Source: JAENVT01 sp031370745 (GTDB taxonomy: Bacteria > Actinomycetota > Acidimicrobiia > Acidimicrobiales > Ilumatobacteraceae). Taken from it: a stretch of 15,807 nt of DNA. Each line of letters begins with the position of its first letter. The stretch's first letter is position 1. The translations under genes and the position numbers were made by a program. The notes below the pieces were generated by a model. It was not told the origin of the DNA. It saw only the letters and a list, made by a program, of their open reading frames with translations, and did no database searches. The stretch covers positions 1 to 15,807 of the forward strand of contig JANMQX010000059.1 in the NCBI GenBank assembly GCA_031370745.1. The letters are read 5' to 3'. Positions 1 through 9,617 of the stretch are shown piece by piece.

Positions 1-196
1 CGGGGCCACACAGATTCAGGGCATCGCCAAGCAGGCGTTCATCTCCGGAATGCACCTGGCGGCGGTCATCGCCGGCTGCGTCGCCTTGCTGGCTGCCGTC
101 ATCGTCTACCGCAAGCTGCCTGCCGGCAATCCGCACGCCCACGGCGCGGCGTCGCTGACCCGTGAACCAGATCTCGATCTCGTCACCGAACACTGA
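1..196 (+). CDS. MFS exporter, DHA2 (EmrB/QacA-like) family, C-terminal end only
   Basis: Only the last 64 codons are in the window, read in the frame that ends at the TGA at 194-196. The visible protein starts with a short amphipathic stretch (GATQIQGIAKQAF) and has one clear hydrophobic helix at about visible residues 17-40, ending in VYRKLP. A hydrophilic, acidic tail of about 22 residues follows (ending DLVTEH). A final helix after an 'AF..GMH.A..' motif, with a short charged cytoplasmic tail, is how 14-helix drug:H+ antiporters of the major facilitator superfamily usually end. Substrate cannot be judged from this fragment. The gene converges on the glucan synthase gene, with 42 bp between the two stop codons and no convincing terminator hairpin there. 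Another polytopic transporter family remains possible. Confidence 0.55.
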   Translation, partial: GATQIQGIAKQAFISGMHLAAVIAGCVALLAAVIVYRKLPAGNPHAHGAASLTREPDLDLVTEH

Positions 197-238
197 TCCA
201 CGACGATGTTCGACGTATTGGCGAACGTGAGCACGCTG

Positions 239-3200
239 TTATGCCTCGCCGAGCACCAACCGAACATGGTGGGTGAGGCCGTCGTCGACGAGCGGGATCG
301 AGCTCGTGTCGCTGAGGGCTTGCCCGTCGAGCTCGATCGACGTCACACCGCGGCTGACCAACTGCGGATTCTCGACGGCGATCTCGTACCTCGCGCTGTG
401 ATAGCGGAAGCTGATCTCGAAACCCGGCCAGTCGCGAGGGATGCACGGATCGAGCACGAGGCTGGTGCCGCGTAGCCGGAAGCCGAGGATCCACTCGATT
501 CCGGCCTGATACATCCATCCTGCGGATCCGGTGTACCACGTCCAGCCGCCGCGGCCGACGTGCGGCGGCTCGGCGTACACATCTGCGGCCATGACATATG
601 GCTCGACCTTGTAGCGGTGCACGCCGGCGCGAGTACTCGCATGGTTGATCGGGTTCAGAACGGAGAACAGCTCGCCTGCCCTATCGCCGTCGCCAAGCGC
701 CGCGAACGCGAGAACCGACCAGATCGCTCCGTGGGTGTACTGGCCGCCGTTCTCGCGAATGCCCGGCAGGTATCCCTTGATGTAGCCCGGGTCGAGGTTC
801 GAGTGGTCGAACGGTGGAGTGAACAACAGCACCAGCCCATCGCCGAGTCGCACGAGGTACTCGTGCACGGCGGCCATTGCCCGTTCGGCGTGCGCTGGCG
901 TGCCGGCCCCCGACAGCACCGCCCACGACTGGGCGATCGAGTCGATCCTGCACTCGGCGTTGACCGCCGAGCCGAGCGGCGTTCCGTCGTCGAAGAAGGC
1001 CCGGCGGTACCAGTCGCCGTCCCATCCATCACGCTCGAGTGCCAGCGCGAGCGCAGTCATGTGCTCGCGCCAACGATCGGCCCGAACTCGATCTCCGCGC
1101 GACTCGGCGATCGGAGCGAAGGCGCCAAGCGCGATGTGCAAGAACCAGCCCAGCCATACGCTCTCGCCGCGCCCGTCGTGCCCTACCCGATCCATGCCAT
1201 CGTTCCAGTCGCCCGAGCCCATCAGCGGCAGGCCGTGCACGCCGACGGCAAGGCTTCGGTCGAGCGCTGCAGCGCAATGCTCGTACAACGAGACGGCACG
1301 GTGGGAGGCCTCCGGCTGGAAATAGGCGTCGGCTTGATCAGGTCGCAGAAGCGGACCCTCGATGAACTCGACCATCTCGTCGAGCACCGCAGTGTCACCC
1401 GTGACAGCGAGGTACCGATCGACGGCGTAGGGCAGCCAGACACGATCGTCGGAGATCCTGGTTCGAACTCCTCGGCCAGATGGTGGATGCCACCAGTGCT
1501 GCACGTCTCCTTCGACGAACTGGTGCGCCGCTGCCCTCAAGATGTGTTCTCGGGTGAGCTCGCGCTTGGCCGTGACGAGAGCAATGACGTCTTGCAACTG
1601 GTCGCGGAACCCATATGCACCACCTGCTTGATAGAAGGCGGTCCTCGCCCAGAGCCGGCAGGCCAAGGTCTGATAGATCAGCCAATGGTTCAGCATGATG
1701 TCCATCGACCGCTCAGGGGTGCGCACCTGAATCGTGCCCTGTGCGTCGTCCCAATAGCTCTCCACGTCGCGCAGCGTCGCTCGATGATCCTGAGCTCGAA
1801 CGCGCCGGATGAGATCGGACACCGTTGCCTCCTCCGCTGCCTCGCCGAGCAGTACCACGACCTGGGTCGTGGCCCCATTGGCGAGTTCGAAGGTGGTCTG
1901 CAGAGCCGCGCACGGATCGAGGCCGGCGCCGACCGCCTCCTGTAGCCGGTGCCCGCGATCGAGCCCCGCAGGTCGCTCGGGGCCCCCGTTGCGACCGAGG
2001 AACTCGGTGCGGTCGGCGGTCCAGCCAGTCTGGCGACCGCCGAGATCGAGAAATGCAACTCGGTTGCCAAACTCGGTGTTCCACGGATTGCGAATCAGCA
2101 AGGCCCGGGTTTCGGGGTCCAACGCCGTGACGATGCGCGCCGCGCTATCGCCTCGCGACGTACCGAGTGCCCATTCGGCGTAGGCGGTGACGGAAAGGCG
2201 TCGGGCGCGACCTGACCGATTCTCGATGGTGAGCACCGAGACCTTCACAGGGTCGTCGGGTGTGACGAACTGGACCAGGTTGAGTTGGATCCCGCGGTGC
2301 AGATGTTCGAACCGGCTGTACCCGGCACCGTGACGGGCCACGTAGGTCGACTCTTCGCAGCGGATCGGCAGAGCGGTCGGGCACCACACCTCGGCTGTGT
2401 CGTCGTCGCGCACAAAGATGGCCTCGCTGACCGGGTCGCTGACCGGATCGTTCGACCACGGCGTGAGCTGGTTCTCTCGACTGTTTCCTGACCAGGTGTA
2501 GCCCGAGCCCGACTCCGAGACCTGGAAGCCGAAATCCGGATTGGCAATCACGTTCAGCCAGGGTGCCGGCGTCGATTGGCCTGGGCCGAGCGTGGTGACG
2601 TACTCGCGTCCGCCATCGGCAAATCCACCGAGACCGTTGAAGAACTCCAGCTCCGGGCGTGGACCGGCCAACTCGTTGGTCGGCGGCTTCGGAATTGGTG
2701 CTGGTGACCGCACCGGTATCTTCTCGGTCCTTTCGAGGCGAATCACCTGGTCGGCGAGACTGCCGCGGCGGCTGAGCAGCACCGCCCTAGCCGCCGTCTG
2801 GAGCAGCGTTCGATCCTCCTCGGAAAGTTGTTCGCCACGCAGGATGAACACTCCGCCCTGACCGTGGTGGTCGTCGCCGACCACATGACTCATTCGCACC
2901 AGCCCCTCGAGCGAATCGTGGAGGTGTTGGGCATACGTGGGTCCGTGCTCATTGATGATGACGAGGTCGACGTCGAGCAGCTTGAGTCGCCAGTACTCGT
3001 GAGCGCGGAGCAGCTGTCGGACGATGTCGATGTCTTCCGCTTCGTCGATGCGCACCAAGACGATTGGCAAGTCGCCGGAGATGCCGAATGGCCACAGGCC
3101 CGGGGCGCCGCGCCGGTTGCGCGCCAGGAGCCCGGCCGCCGGTCGCAGTGAAGGATCCGAATACAGGATCCGGTTGGCAAGGCGTTGGAAGAGGTGGGCC

Positions 3201-6200
3201 TCGTCGGACTCGATGCCGAGGTGATGGAGCTGCACCTGTGCCTGAGTCCAGGCCAGAATCGCGGCCCGCTCGAAGATTGCCGGCTCGCGGTACTTGTCGA
3301 CGAGATCGAGAACCTCGTCGCGTGAAGCGGCAACGACCGTGGAGAAGATCGCGTGCACAGTCGATCCCGGCGGCAGGCTGACACGGCATCGGATGCTGAA
3401 GATCGGGTCCAACACGGCGCCGACGGTGTTCGACAGCGGACGCCCGTCGATGACCGAGAGCGCCGAGCGGACGGAATGGTCGCGCCCGAGGAACCGGGCT
3501 CGATCCGTCTCGTACTGGATGAGCCCGCCCTCGTCCTCCTCGACGGCCGCGACGTGCGCGGCCCAGATCGGCTTTTCCATGCCGGATCTCGGTCGTCGAG
3601 TCGCCAGGAGCGCACCGAGGCTCGGCACGAACTCGGTCTGTACGAACAGGTTCTGGAAGGCAGGATGAGCGGTATCGGCAGCCTGGGTGGCGAGGGCGAT
3701 CTCGGCGTACGACGTCAGCTCGATTTCTCGGCGCTGCGATCCGAGGTTGGTCAGTGTCACCCGGCGAATCTCGGCGTCGTGCTCTGCGGATACCACGATG
3801 GTCAGGTTCGTCGCGATCGAGCCGTCGCGTCGGGAGATTTCGACGTGATCCTCCGAATAGGTGACCTCGTATCGGTCGGCATCCACACCGCTGGGCTGGT
3901 GACCGGCCGACCAGACCGCACCTGAACTCATGTCGCGTATGAATAGGTAGCTGCCCCACGAATCACGCGTCACGTCTTCTCGCCAGCGCGTCACTGCCAC
4001 ATCGCGCCAGCGGCTGTAGCCCGATCCGGCCGCCGTCACCATCACGGCGTATCGCCCGTTCGACAGCAGATGTGTACGCGGGATTGCATCGTGAGGCGAG
4101 TGGAAACGACGCAACATTGGCGGCACGAGGTCGCGGACGTCGGCGCCCTTGACTTCCTCCGATCGGTTCCGGGCTACAAGTACGTTTCGCGGCATTCGCT
4201 CCTGGAGCAGCAACTCCGTCGCCTCGACCAGCCGGTCGGCGTGGAAGCGCTCGACCATGACCCGATTGTGGAGAACGTTGCCCAAGGCGACCAGAGCCAT
4301 TCCCTGGTGGTGGGCCATGTAGCTCTTGACGATGGCCACCGATTCGCCTTCGGGGAGCCTGCGAGCGGTGTAGTCGAGTGCCTCTCGATAGCCGTAGCGA
4401 CCGCTCGCCCCGGCCTTGCTCAGACGGGCGAAGTTGCGCACAGCAGCCTGGGGGTCGACCATCGCCGCGAGAGCCGTCGCGTACGGCGCGATCACCACGT
4501 TGTCGCTCAGCCCCCGCTTGAGGCCGAGCCCGGGTACCCCGAAGCTCGAATACTGGTAGGTCTGGTTGAGGTCGCGAGCGTTGAACCCCGATTCGGAGAT
4601 GCCCCAGGGCACGCCGAGTTCGGAGGCGTACTGGATCTGGCGGGCCACGACCAGCCGGTTGGTCTGTGCCAACAGGCTGTTGGCTGGTGCGCGCATCACC
4701 AGGGCGGGCATCAGGTACTCGAACATCGAGCCCGACCACGAAACCAAAGCGGAGCCACGCCCGACAGGGGTCAGGGCGCGTCCGAGCCGGAACCAGTGCT
4801 CGGGCGCGACGTCGCCCTTCGCGATCGCCAGGAAGCTGGTGAGGCGCGCTTCCGATGCGAGCAGGTCGTAGTAGCTCGAGTCCAGCGCGCCGTCGAGCAC
4901 TCGGAATCCGATCGAGAAGAGCTTGCGAGTCGGATCGAACAGGAAACCGAAATCCATCTCGTGCAAGAGCCGATCGGCCGTTTCGGCAATCGTCTGCAGG
5001 CGGCGAACGATTGCGGCAGCTGCCTGTGATGTGTCGTCGACTGCAATGGGGAGTGGATCGGAGAGCTCGGCGATGGTCGGGAAGTCGGCGCCCTGCGCAG
5101 ACGGTTGGAAGATCGCGACGTCGCGCAGGTGGCTGGCCACGGCCTTGTGGGTTGCTTCGGCCCACGTCACGAGTTCGCTCTCGCGCCCTTCGCCGCGTTC
5201 GGCGGTGAATGCTGTGGCAACATCCGACAGCGTGCGCGACAGCGCGGAGAGCTCGACCAAGTGAGCCGCCCAGGCTTTTGGCGTCGAGACGGGTGCCGAA
5301 CTGTCGACCGCCGGCCAGGCGAGGGCCTCGTCGAGATGGCGTCGGGTCAGCGTCTGGCTTCGCCGATCGTCGCCGATCGCTGCGGCTGCCTGTCGAGCCA
5401 GCGTCACCGCATCGCCGATCCCCTTCAACGCTTCCTCGACCGGAAGCGGCTGTTCGATCATCTGGCGGCACGCACTCGACAGTGTGAGCAAGTGGCCGGC
5501 GAGGTTGCCGCTGTCGACCGACGAAACGTACGCCGGTTCGAGCCGATGCAGTTCGCGCGTGTCGTACCAGTTGTACAGGTGTCCGCGGAACAGCTCGAGC
5601 TTGCCGATCGTCGACAGTGTCTCCTCGAGGCGCTCGATCATGTCGACGGTGCCGATCCACCCGAAGTCACGGGCGGTCACCGTTGCCAGCAGGTACATCC
5701 CGATGTTGGTGGGCGAGGTGCGGTGTTCGACGACCGGGCTCGGATCATCCTGGAAGTTGTCTGGCGGTAGCCCGTTGTCTTCGGGAGTGACGAACGCTTC
5801 GAAGAAGAGCCATGTCCGACGCGAGATCAAACGGAGTGTTTCCACGTCGTCGTCCGACAGTTCGCCTGCCGGCGATTCCGAGGCCGGCAGGCTGACCCAG
5901 CGGGCGACGACCGGCGAGAGCAGCCAGAGAACCAAGAACGGCGAGGCGATCCAGACTGCGCTCGGCTTGAATGCGGCGACGGCGACTCCGGTCGCGACCG
6001 CGATCCCAACGCCTCCGGCCATCTGTCGGTGGAATGCCGCGAGGCTGAGGTTTCGCTTGGCCTTTGCCTGGGCAGCGGTCATCCATTCGAGAAGGTGACG
6101 CTTCGTGATGTACACACGGACAACGGTTTTGGCGATCGCGGCCAACATCATCCACGCTTGATGGGCCGCGAAGGTCAGGCCGAGCACCACATGTGCGCCG

Positions 6201-8890
6201 GCGATGAGGATGTCTTCGCCGACGGCTCGGAGGTGGCTGCGCTTTGATATGCCCTTGCGCCGAGGCAGCAAACCCATCAGCACGGGCAGGGCTGCTGGCA
6301 TGACAACCGTTGCCGCGACGAATGCTGTCCACAAGCCGGTGAAGATCGAAGGCAACGTCCAAGCTGCCACGAGCGTTGCCACCATGAACGGTGCCGACAG
6401 CGTGCGCCGCAGGTTGTCGATCATCTTCCATCGGGCGATGCCAGGAATGGAGCTGCGCTCGCGGCTGCCCGTTGCATCGCGAGCCTGGTCGAGGATCCAT
6501 GGCAGCAGTTGCCAGTCGCCGCGCGCCCAACGCTGCAGACGGGTTGCCGAGACGAGGTAGTTCGAAGGGAACTCGTCGAAGAGCTCGACGTCGGTCACCA
6601 GGCCGGCCCGGGCGAAGACGCCCTCGAACAGGTCGTGGCTCAGCAAGGTGTTCTCAGGCACTCGGTCTCTCATGGCCGCCTCGAACGCATCGAGGTCGTA
6701 GATCCCCTTACCGGTGAAGCTTCCTTCCTGGAACAGGTCTTGGTACACGTCCGAGACTGCCGACGCATACGGATCGATCCCGGCTGAACCGGCGAAGATC
6801 CGCTGAAAGATCGTCCCACCTTGTTCGGCCGGAAGCGTCGGCGTGATCCGCGGCTGCAGGACGCCGTAGCCCTGTATCACCCGCCCGGTCAGCGGATCGA
6901 ATGTCGGCTGATTGAGCGGATGGGCGATCGTTCCGACCAGTTGCCCGACAGCACCGCGTGGCAACCGCGTGTCGGCGTCGAGCGTCACCACGTAGCGCAC
7001 ATCGGTCGGCGCGGTCGACGTTGCCCGCCCAGTCGTCAAGATGCCCGTCGTCGTCGACCCGCGGAGCAATGCGTTCAGCTCTTGGAGCTTGCCGCGTTTG
7101 CGCTCCCATCCCATCCACCGGCCTTCGGCTTCGTTCCACATTCGCCTTCGATGCAGGAGCAAGAAACGCGCTCCGCCGCCGGGAGCCTCGCCATGACGCT
7201 CGTTGAGCTGATCGATGCCGGCCGCGGCGGCAGCGAGCAGTTCATCATCTCCGTCAACTCGCTCATCGTCGGCATCGAGCCAGTCCGAGAGCAACGCGAA
7301 CCGGAGGTCGCCTTCCCGATTTGCCAGGAAGTGCACTTCGAGTCCACCAACCAGGGCTTCGATGTCGTCCGCGTTGGTCAGGAGCATCGGAACCACGACG
7401 AGCGTGCGCAGCTCGGTCGGCACCCCGGCGTCGAGGTCGAGGCGTGGGAGCGGTTTCGGGCCGAGCACTCTGGTGACCATGAGGTTCACCAGGGCGACTG
7501 CGAGGTCGGAGGCAGGGACGACAGCGAGCACAGTGATGATGACGATCTCGCCAGAGACAGTGCCCCGATTCCGGGAGAGCAGCAGCGGTACGGCGAGGAC
7601 GACAGCAGTGAGGATCACCAGGGTTCCGAGATATCCGGTCGCCGGGTACCGGACGTACGCGCGCAGCAGCCGGGTCGACAGCGGCACCCGCACACCGAGC
7701 TCGCGCTCGAAGGTGGCCCGGCCGTCGGAGATCAGGTAGTAACCGGGATCTCGATACCGCGGCGCCACTTCCATTCCTTCGGCGAGCCCTGGTGGCGCGG
7801 CCGCGGACATCTCTACGGCCCTGCGAGCAACTTCGGACTCGGTCAGGCGCGAGCCTCTGGCCAGCTCTTCAATGGCCTTGCGGTAGCTGTCGCGCGTGTC
7901 GAAGTCGAGGTTGGCAAACGAGCTACCGGCCCGCAGGATGCGGTCGACCAAGCCGACGCCCTCGACGAACTGCGCCCAATCGAGTGACGAGATGAGGCGC
8001 ATGCTCGTGATGACGTTGCGAACCGTCACATTCATCGTCGCCTGGCGTTGATGTTCCAGGCGTACCGTCTCCTCCGCGGTGGTTCCCTCGGCAAGTAGGC
8101 GCTTCTCCAGCTCCGCCAGCGCCGGCGTGACCGCTGGGTCCTGATCGCGTAGACGCTGGAAGAGTTGCACGCTGGCGGCGGTCGGCAGCTTGTCCGGCAG
8201 CATTCGCCGGAGCGAGCTCGCCGCGGACTCCGGCGACGATTGGCCCAGACCCAACAATCGGTCGGCGATCTCGTCTGCCATCTGTCGCGCCTTTCGGCTG
8301 ATGATGATCTGTTCAGACAAGCGCCGGAGGTTCTCGACGAGCAGGATCCGCAGACTGATCGCGATGGCCCAGAGCTCGCCGATCGTCAGCGGTTCGACCT
8401 CTTGGTAGGCGAGCACCATTCGACGAAGGCTCTCTGGGTCGAAACGACTGTCGGTATGAGCGAGATACGCCCACGCCAGACCGAGTACACGCGGATAGCC
8501 GGCGTGGTGACCGTCGGCCTGTTTGTGAAGCTCGTGGTAGTAGTTGGGAGGCAGGTCGTCGCGGATCTCGCGGAGCTGCTCGTCGACGATCGGGAAGTTG
8601 TCGACGAGCCATTCGGCGGCCGGCGTGATCGATCGTTCGTCCTTGATGGCCCGCGCCAGAAGACGGTATGACTCGAGGAGGATCTGGCCGTTCTCGGCGA
8701 CGCGCGGATGAACGCTGCGCCCACGGTGAGGGTTGTCGGTGATTTGCTGCGCGACCGCAAGAGTTCGGGCGTGCTGTTCCAACCGCTCGACGCTGAAAAG
8801 TTCGGCAAGGATCGGGTCCTGGGGCTTGGCCGAGCGACCGCTCCGGCGATTGCGGCGGAGGGGATCTGGTATGGACGGTTTCGATGTCAT
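239..8890 (-). CDS. Cyclic beta-1,2-glucan synthase (NdvB/ChvB/Cgs-type), three catalytic modules
   Basis: This 2883-aa membrane protein is about the length of rhizobial and Brucella cyclic glucan synthases. It should polymerise UDP-glucose into beta-1,2-glucan, cyclise it and trim its length. Domains in order: a conserved N-terminal helical region (about 50-200, with AAEWLVDNFPIVDEQ); two membrane helices (about 418-470); a GT84 glycosyltransferase (about 480-800) with TLDADT at 636-641, HD at 752-753 and QRWARGDW at 786-793; about four further helices (835-999). A cyclisation/transglycosylase module (about 1010-1545, GH189-like) has SWSGSMFEYLMP at 1384, WGISESG at 1429 and SYMAHHQGM at 1523. 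Two beta-sandwich/linker regions lead to a GH94 phosphorylase-like domain (about 2380-2830) with GSGDWNDGM at 2558-2566, the conserved acid-catalyst motif. All modules look intact. The ATG start fits the family N-terminus but lacks a strong ribosome binding site. The stop is TAA at 239-241. The exact product cannot be proved from sequence alone. Confidence 0.93.
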   Translation of the reverse strand: MTSKPSIPDPLRRNRRSGRSAKPQDPILAELFSVERLEQHARTLAVAQQITDNPHRGRSVHPRVAENGQILLESYRLLARAIKDERSITPAAEWLVDNFPIVDEQLREIRDDLPPNYYHELHKQADGHHAGYPRVLGLAWAYLAHTDSRFDPESLRRMVLAYQEVEPLTIGELWAIAISLRILLVENLRRLSEQIIISRKARQMADEIADRLLGLGQSSPESAASSLRRMLPDKLPTAASVQLFQRLRDQDPAVTPALAELEKRLLAEGTTAEETVRLEHQRQATMNVTVRNVITSMRLISSLDWAQFVEGVGLVDRILRAGSSFANLDFDTRDSYRKAIEELARGSRLTESEVARRAVEMSAAAPPGLAEGMEVAPRYRDPGYYLISDGRATFERELGVRVPLSTRLLRAYVRYPATGYLGTLVILTAVVLAVPLLLSRNRGTVSGEIVIITVLAVVPASDLAVALVNLMVTRVLGPKPLPRLDLDAGVPTELRTLVVVPMLLTNADDIEALVGGLEVHFLANREGDLRFALLSDWLDADDERVDGDDELLAAAAAGIDQLNERHGEAPGGGARFLLLHRRRMWNEAEGRWMGWERKRGKLQELNALLRGSTTTGILTTGRATSTAPTDVRYVVTLDADTRLPRGAVGQLVGTIAHPLNQPTFDPLTGRVIQGYGVLQPRITPTLPAEQGGTIFQRIFAGSAGIDPYASAVSDVYQDLFQEGSFTGKGIYDLDAFEAAMRDRVPENTLLSHDLFEGVFARAGLVTDVELFDEFPSNYLVSATRLQRWARGDWQLLPWILDQARDATGSRERSSIPGIARWKMIDNLRRTLSAPFMVATLVAAWTLPSIFTGLWTAFVAATVVMPAALPVLMGLLPRRKGISKRSHLRAVGEDILIAGAHVVLGLTFAAHQAWMMLAAIAKTVVRVYITKRHLLEWMTAAQAKAKRNLSLAAFHRQMAGGVGIAVATGVAVAAFKPSAVWIASPFLVLWLLSPVVARWVSLPASESPAGELSDDDVETLRLISRRTWLFFEAFVTPEDNGLPPDNFQDDPSPVVEHRTSPTNIGMYLLATVTARDFGWIGTVDMIERLEETLSTIGKLELFRGHLYNWYDTRELHRLEPAYVSSVDSGNLAGHLLTLSSACRQMIEQPLPVEEALKGIGDAVTLARQAAAAIGDDRRSQTLTRRHLDEALAWPAVDSSAPVSTPKAWAAHLVELSALSRTLSDVATAFTAERGEGRESELVTWAEATHKAVASHLRDVAIFQPSAQGADFPTIAELSDPLPIAVDDTSQAAAAIVRRLQTIAETADRLLHEMDFGFLFDPTRKLFSIGFRVLDGALDSSYYDLLASEARLTSFLAIAKGDVAPEHWFRLGRALTPVGRGSALVSWSGSMFEYLMPALVMRAPANSLLAQTNRLVVARQIQYASELGVPWGISESGFNARDLNQTYQYSSFGVPGLGLKRGLSDNVVIAPYATALAAMVDPQAAVRNFARLSKAGASGRYGYREALDYTARRLPEGESVAIVKSYMAHHQGMALVALGNVLHNRVMVERFHADRLVEATELLLQERMPRNVLVARNRSEEVKGADVRDLVPPMLRRFHSPHDAIPRTHLLSNGRYAVMVTAAGSGYSRWRDVAVTRWREDVTRDSWGSYLFIRDMSSGAVWSAGHQPSGVDADRYEVTYSEDHVEISRRDGSIATNLTIVVSAEHDAEIRRVTLTNLGSQRREIELTSYAEIALATQAADTAHPAFQNLFVQTEFVPSLGALLATRRPRSGMEKPIWAAHVAAVEEDEGGLIQYETDRARFLGRDHSVRSALSVIDGRPLSNTVGAVLDPIFSIRCRVSLPPGSTVHAIFSTVVAASRDEVLDLVDKYREPAIFERAAILAWTQAQVQLHHLGIESDEAHLFQRLANRILYSDPSLRPAAGLLARNRRGAPGLWPFGISGDLPIVLVRIDEAEDIDIVRQLLRAHEYWRLKLLDVDLVIINEHGPTYAQHLHDSLEGLVRMSHVVGDDHHGQGGVFILRGEQLSEEDRTLLQTAARAVLLSRRGSLADQVIRLERTEKIPVRSPAPIPKPPTNELAGPRPELEFFNGLGGFADGGREYVTTLGPGQSTPAPWLNVIANPDFGFQVSESGSGYTWSGNSRENQLTPWSNDPVSDPVSEAIFVRDDDTAEVWCPTALPIRCEESTYVARHGAGYSRFEHLHRGIQLNLVQFVTPDDPVKVSVLTIENRSGRARRLSVTAYAEWALGTSRGDSAARIVTALDPETRALLIRNPWNTEFGNRVAFLDLGGRQTGWTADRTEFLGRNGGPERPAGLDRGHRLQEAVGAGLDPCAALQTTFELANGATTQVVVLLGEAAEEATVSDLIRRVRAQDHRATLRDVESYWDDAQGTIQVRTPERSMDIMLNHWLIYQTLACRLWARTAFYQAGGAYGFRDQLQDVIALVTAKRELTREHILRAAAHQFVEGDVQHWWHPPSGRGVRTRISDDRVWLPYAVDRYLAVTGDTAVLDEMVEFIEGPLLRPDQADAYFQPEASHRAVSLYEHCAAALDRSLAVGVHGLPLMGSGDWNDGMDRVGHDGRGESVWLGWFLHIALGAFAPIAESRGDRVRADRWREHMTALALALERDGWDGDWYRRAFFDDGTPLGSAVNAECRIDSIAQSWAVLSGAGTPAHAERAMAAVHEYLVRLGDGLVLLFTPPFDHSNLDPGYIKGYLPGIRENGGQYTHGAIWSVLAFAALGDGDRAGELFSVLNPINHASTRAGVHRYKVEPYVMAADVYAEPPHVGRGGWTWYTGSAGWMYQAGIEWILGFRLRGTSLVLDPCIPRDWPGFEISFRYHSARYEIAVENPQLVSRGVTSIELDGQALSDTSSIPLVDDGLTHHVRLVLGEA

Positions 8891-8917
8891 GTTCCGCGCT
8901 CGGCAATCGTGGGGCCG

Positions 8918-8944
8918 ACACTACCCGCACAGGACCTGAGTCAA
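8918..8944 (-). promoter_or_regulatory. Candidate sigma-70-type promoter for the glucan synthase gene
   Basis: Between the acetyltransferase stop and the glucan synthase ATG, the minus strand reads TTGACT (8939-8944), a 15-bp spacer, then TAGTGT (8918-8923). The -10-like hexamer ends 27 bp before the start codon. Both hexamers resemble the consensus but the spacer is shorter than the usual 17 bp. If real, it would let the glucan synthase be transcribed independently of the upstream acetyltransferase gene, although the 63-bp gap also permits read-through. Confidence 0.35.
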
Positions 8945-8953
8945 CCCATGCGC

Positions 8954-9532
8954 CTACCAAGCGTCGCCGTCGCGCCAATCGCAGGTGAGCTCGCGAGATG
9001 TGTCCAAGGCACGACCCAGCGGTAGGACGTAGATGCAATCGTCGTCGTTGGGGGTTCTGACGATGCCGGTCGGAGTCAGCACCGACGTGTGACCGGCCCA
9101 TTTCGTCCACCCACGGTGTTCGTACAACTTGACAGCCTCGTCGGTGGCGCCGAGCGCGCCGATGTCGTAGGAGGCCCTGATGATCCGTTCCAGTGCGCCC
9201 ATCATCTGAGCGCCGATGGTCTGGCGCTGCCATTCGCGGTGCACCGCAACACCCTCGACGTAGCCCGTTCGTAGGGCCTGTCCGCCGTAGAGAAGCCGTC
9301 GTTGAATCACCGAGGCGTGCCCGATGACCGACGTACCACGCCAGGCGATTGCATGCATGCCGCCCAACGCGTGTTCCCAATCCTGATCGGTCATCTCGCC
9401 CGCAAAGACCTCGTCCAACAACTCTCGGGCTTGAGCCAACGCGGATGGCGCGAGGTCGCCTGTGTGCGAGACCTGTAGTAGGAACTCCCCGGGTTGTGAC
9501 TGGATGGGCAAACGAAGCTCAGAGGTAGCCAC
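8954..9532 (-). CDS. aac(2'): Aminoglycoside 2'-N-acetyltransferase, AAC(2')-I family (GNAT fold)
   Basis: This 192-aa protein closely follows, from memory, the chromosomal AAC(2')-Ic of Mycobacterium tuberculosis. It shares DWEHALGGMHA (51-61), VIQRRLLY (75-82), ALRTGYVEGVAV (86-97), YEHRGW (137-142), TSVLTPTG (149-156) and the C-terminal CDWRDGDAW (184-192). The family uses acetyl-CoA to acetylate the 2'-amine of gentamicin-, tobramycin- and kanamycin-B-like drugs. The Providencia member also acetylates peptidoglycan. Residues matching the antibiotic-binding positions of AAC(2')-Ic are present: D51, E93, D190 and the terminal W192. The CoA loop reads QTIGAQ (104-109), a Q-x-x-G-x-x variant. 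The start is a GTG at 9530-9532, with AGGG about 10 bases upstream. It adds roughly 11 N-terminal residues compared with the mycobacterial enzyme, so a start further downstream is possible. The gene lies 63 bp upstream of the glucan synthase gene on the same strand. Confidence 0.88.
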   Translation of the reverse strand: MATSELRLPIQSQPGEFLLQVSHTGDLAPSALAQARELLDEVFAGEMTDQDWEHALGGMHAIAWRGTSVIGHASVIQRRLLYGGQALRTGYVEGVAVHREWQRQTIGAQMMGALERIIRASYDIGALGATDEAVKLYEHRGWTKWAGHTSVLTPTGIVRTPNDDDCIYVLPLGRALDTSRELTCDWRDGDAW

Positions 9533-9617
9533 CGATGCGGACCCTAACGGTGTGCTCCGTTCGTTCGAGATGGTTGAGAGGAAATTCTCGTGAGTGTGTC
9601 GATTTCGGCGATGCTCG

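Noticed and set aside
197..238. Terminator between the exporter and glucan synthase genes
   Set aside because: Only a 4-bp CGTG/CACG repeat with a 2-base loop is visible, which is too small to form a terminator.
560..1945. 461-codon open frame on the plus strand
   Set aside because: It lies wholly opposite the GH94 end of the glucan synthase, whose motifs are intact. The translation has no domain features and is an antisense shadow common in GC-rich DNA.
3963..5660. 565-codon open frame on the minus strand
   Set aside because: It is an alternative frame of the glucan synthase gene, with an arginine-, proline- and glycine-heavy composition and no recognisable motif.
8954..9532. Calling this gene only a generic GNAT acetyltransferase
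   Set aside because: Several long AAC(2')-I-specific blocks, including the C-terminal CDWRDGDAW, are present, so the specific call is justified.
9533..9617. Clear promoter for aac(2')
   Set aside because: TAGGGT and AGAATT resemble -10 hexamers, but neither has a -35 at suitable spacing, so no site is reported.
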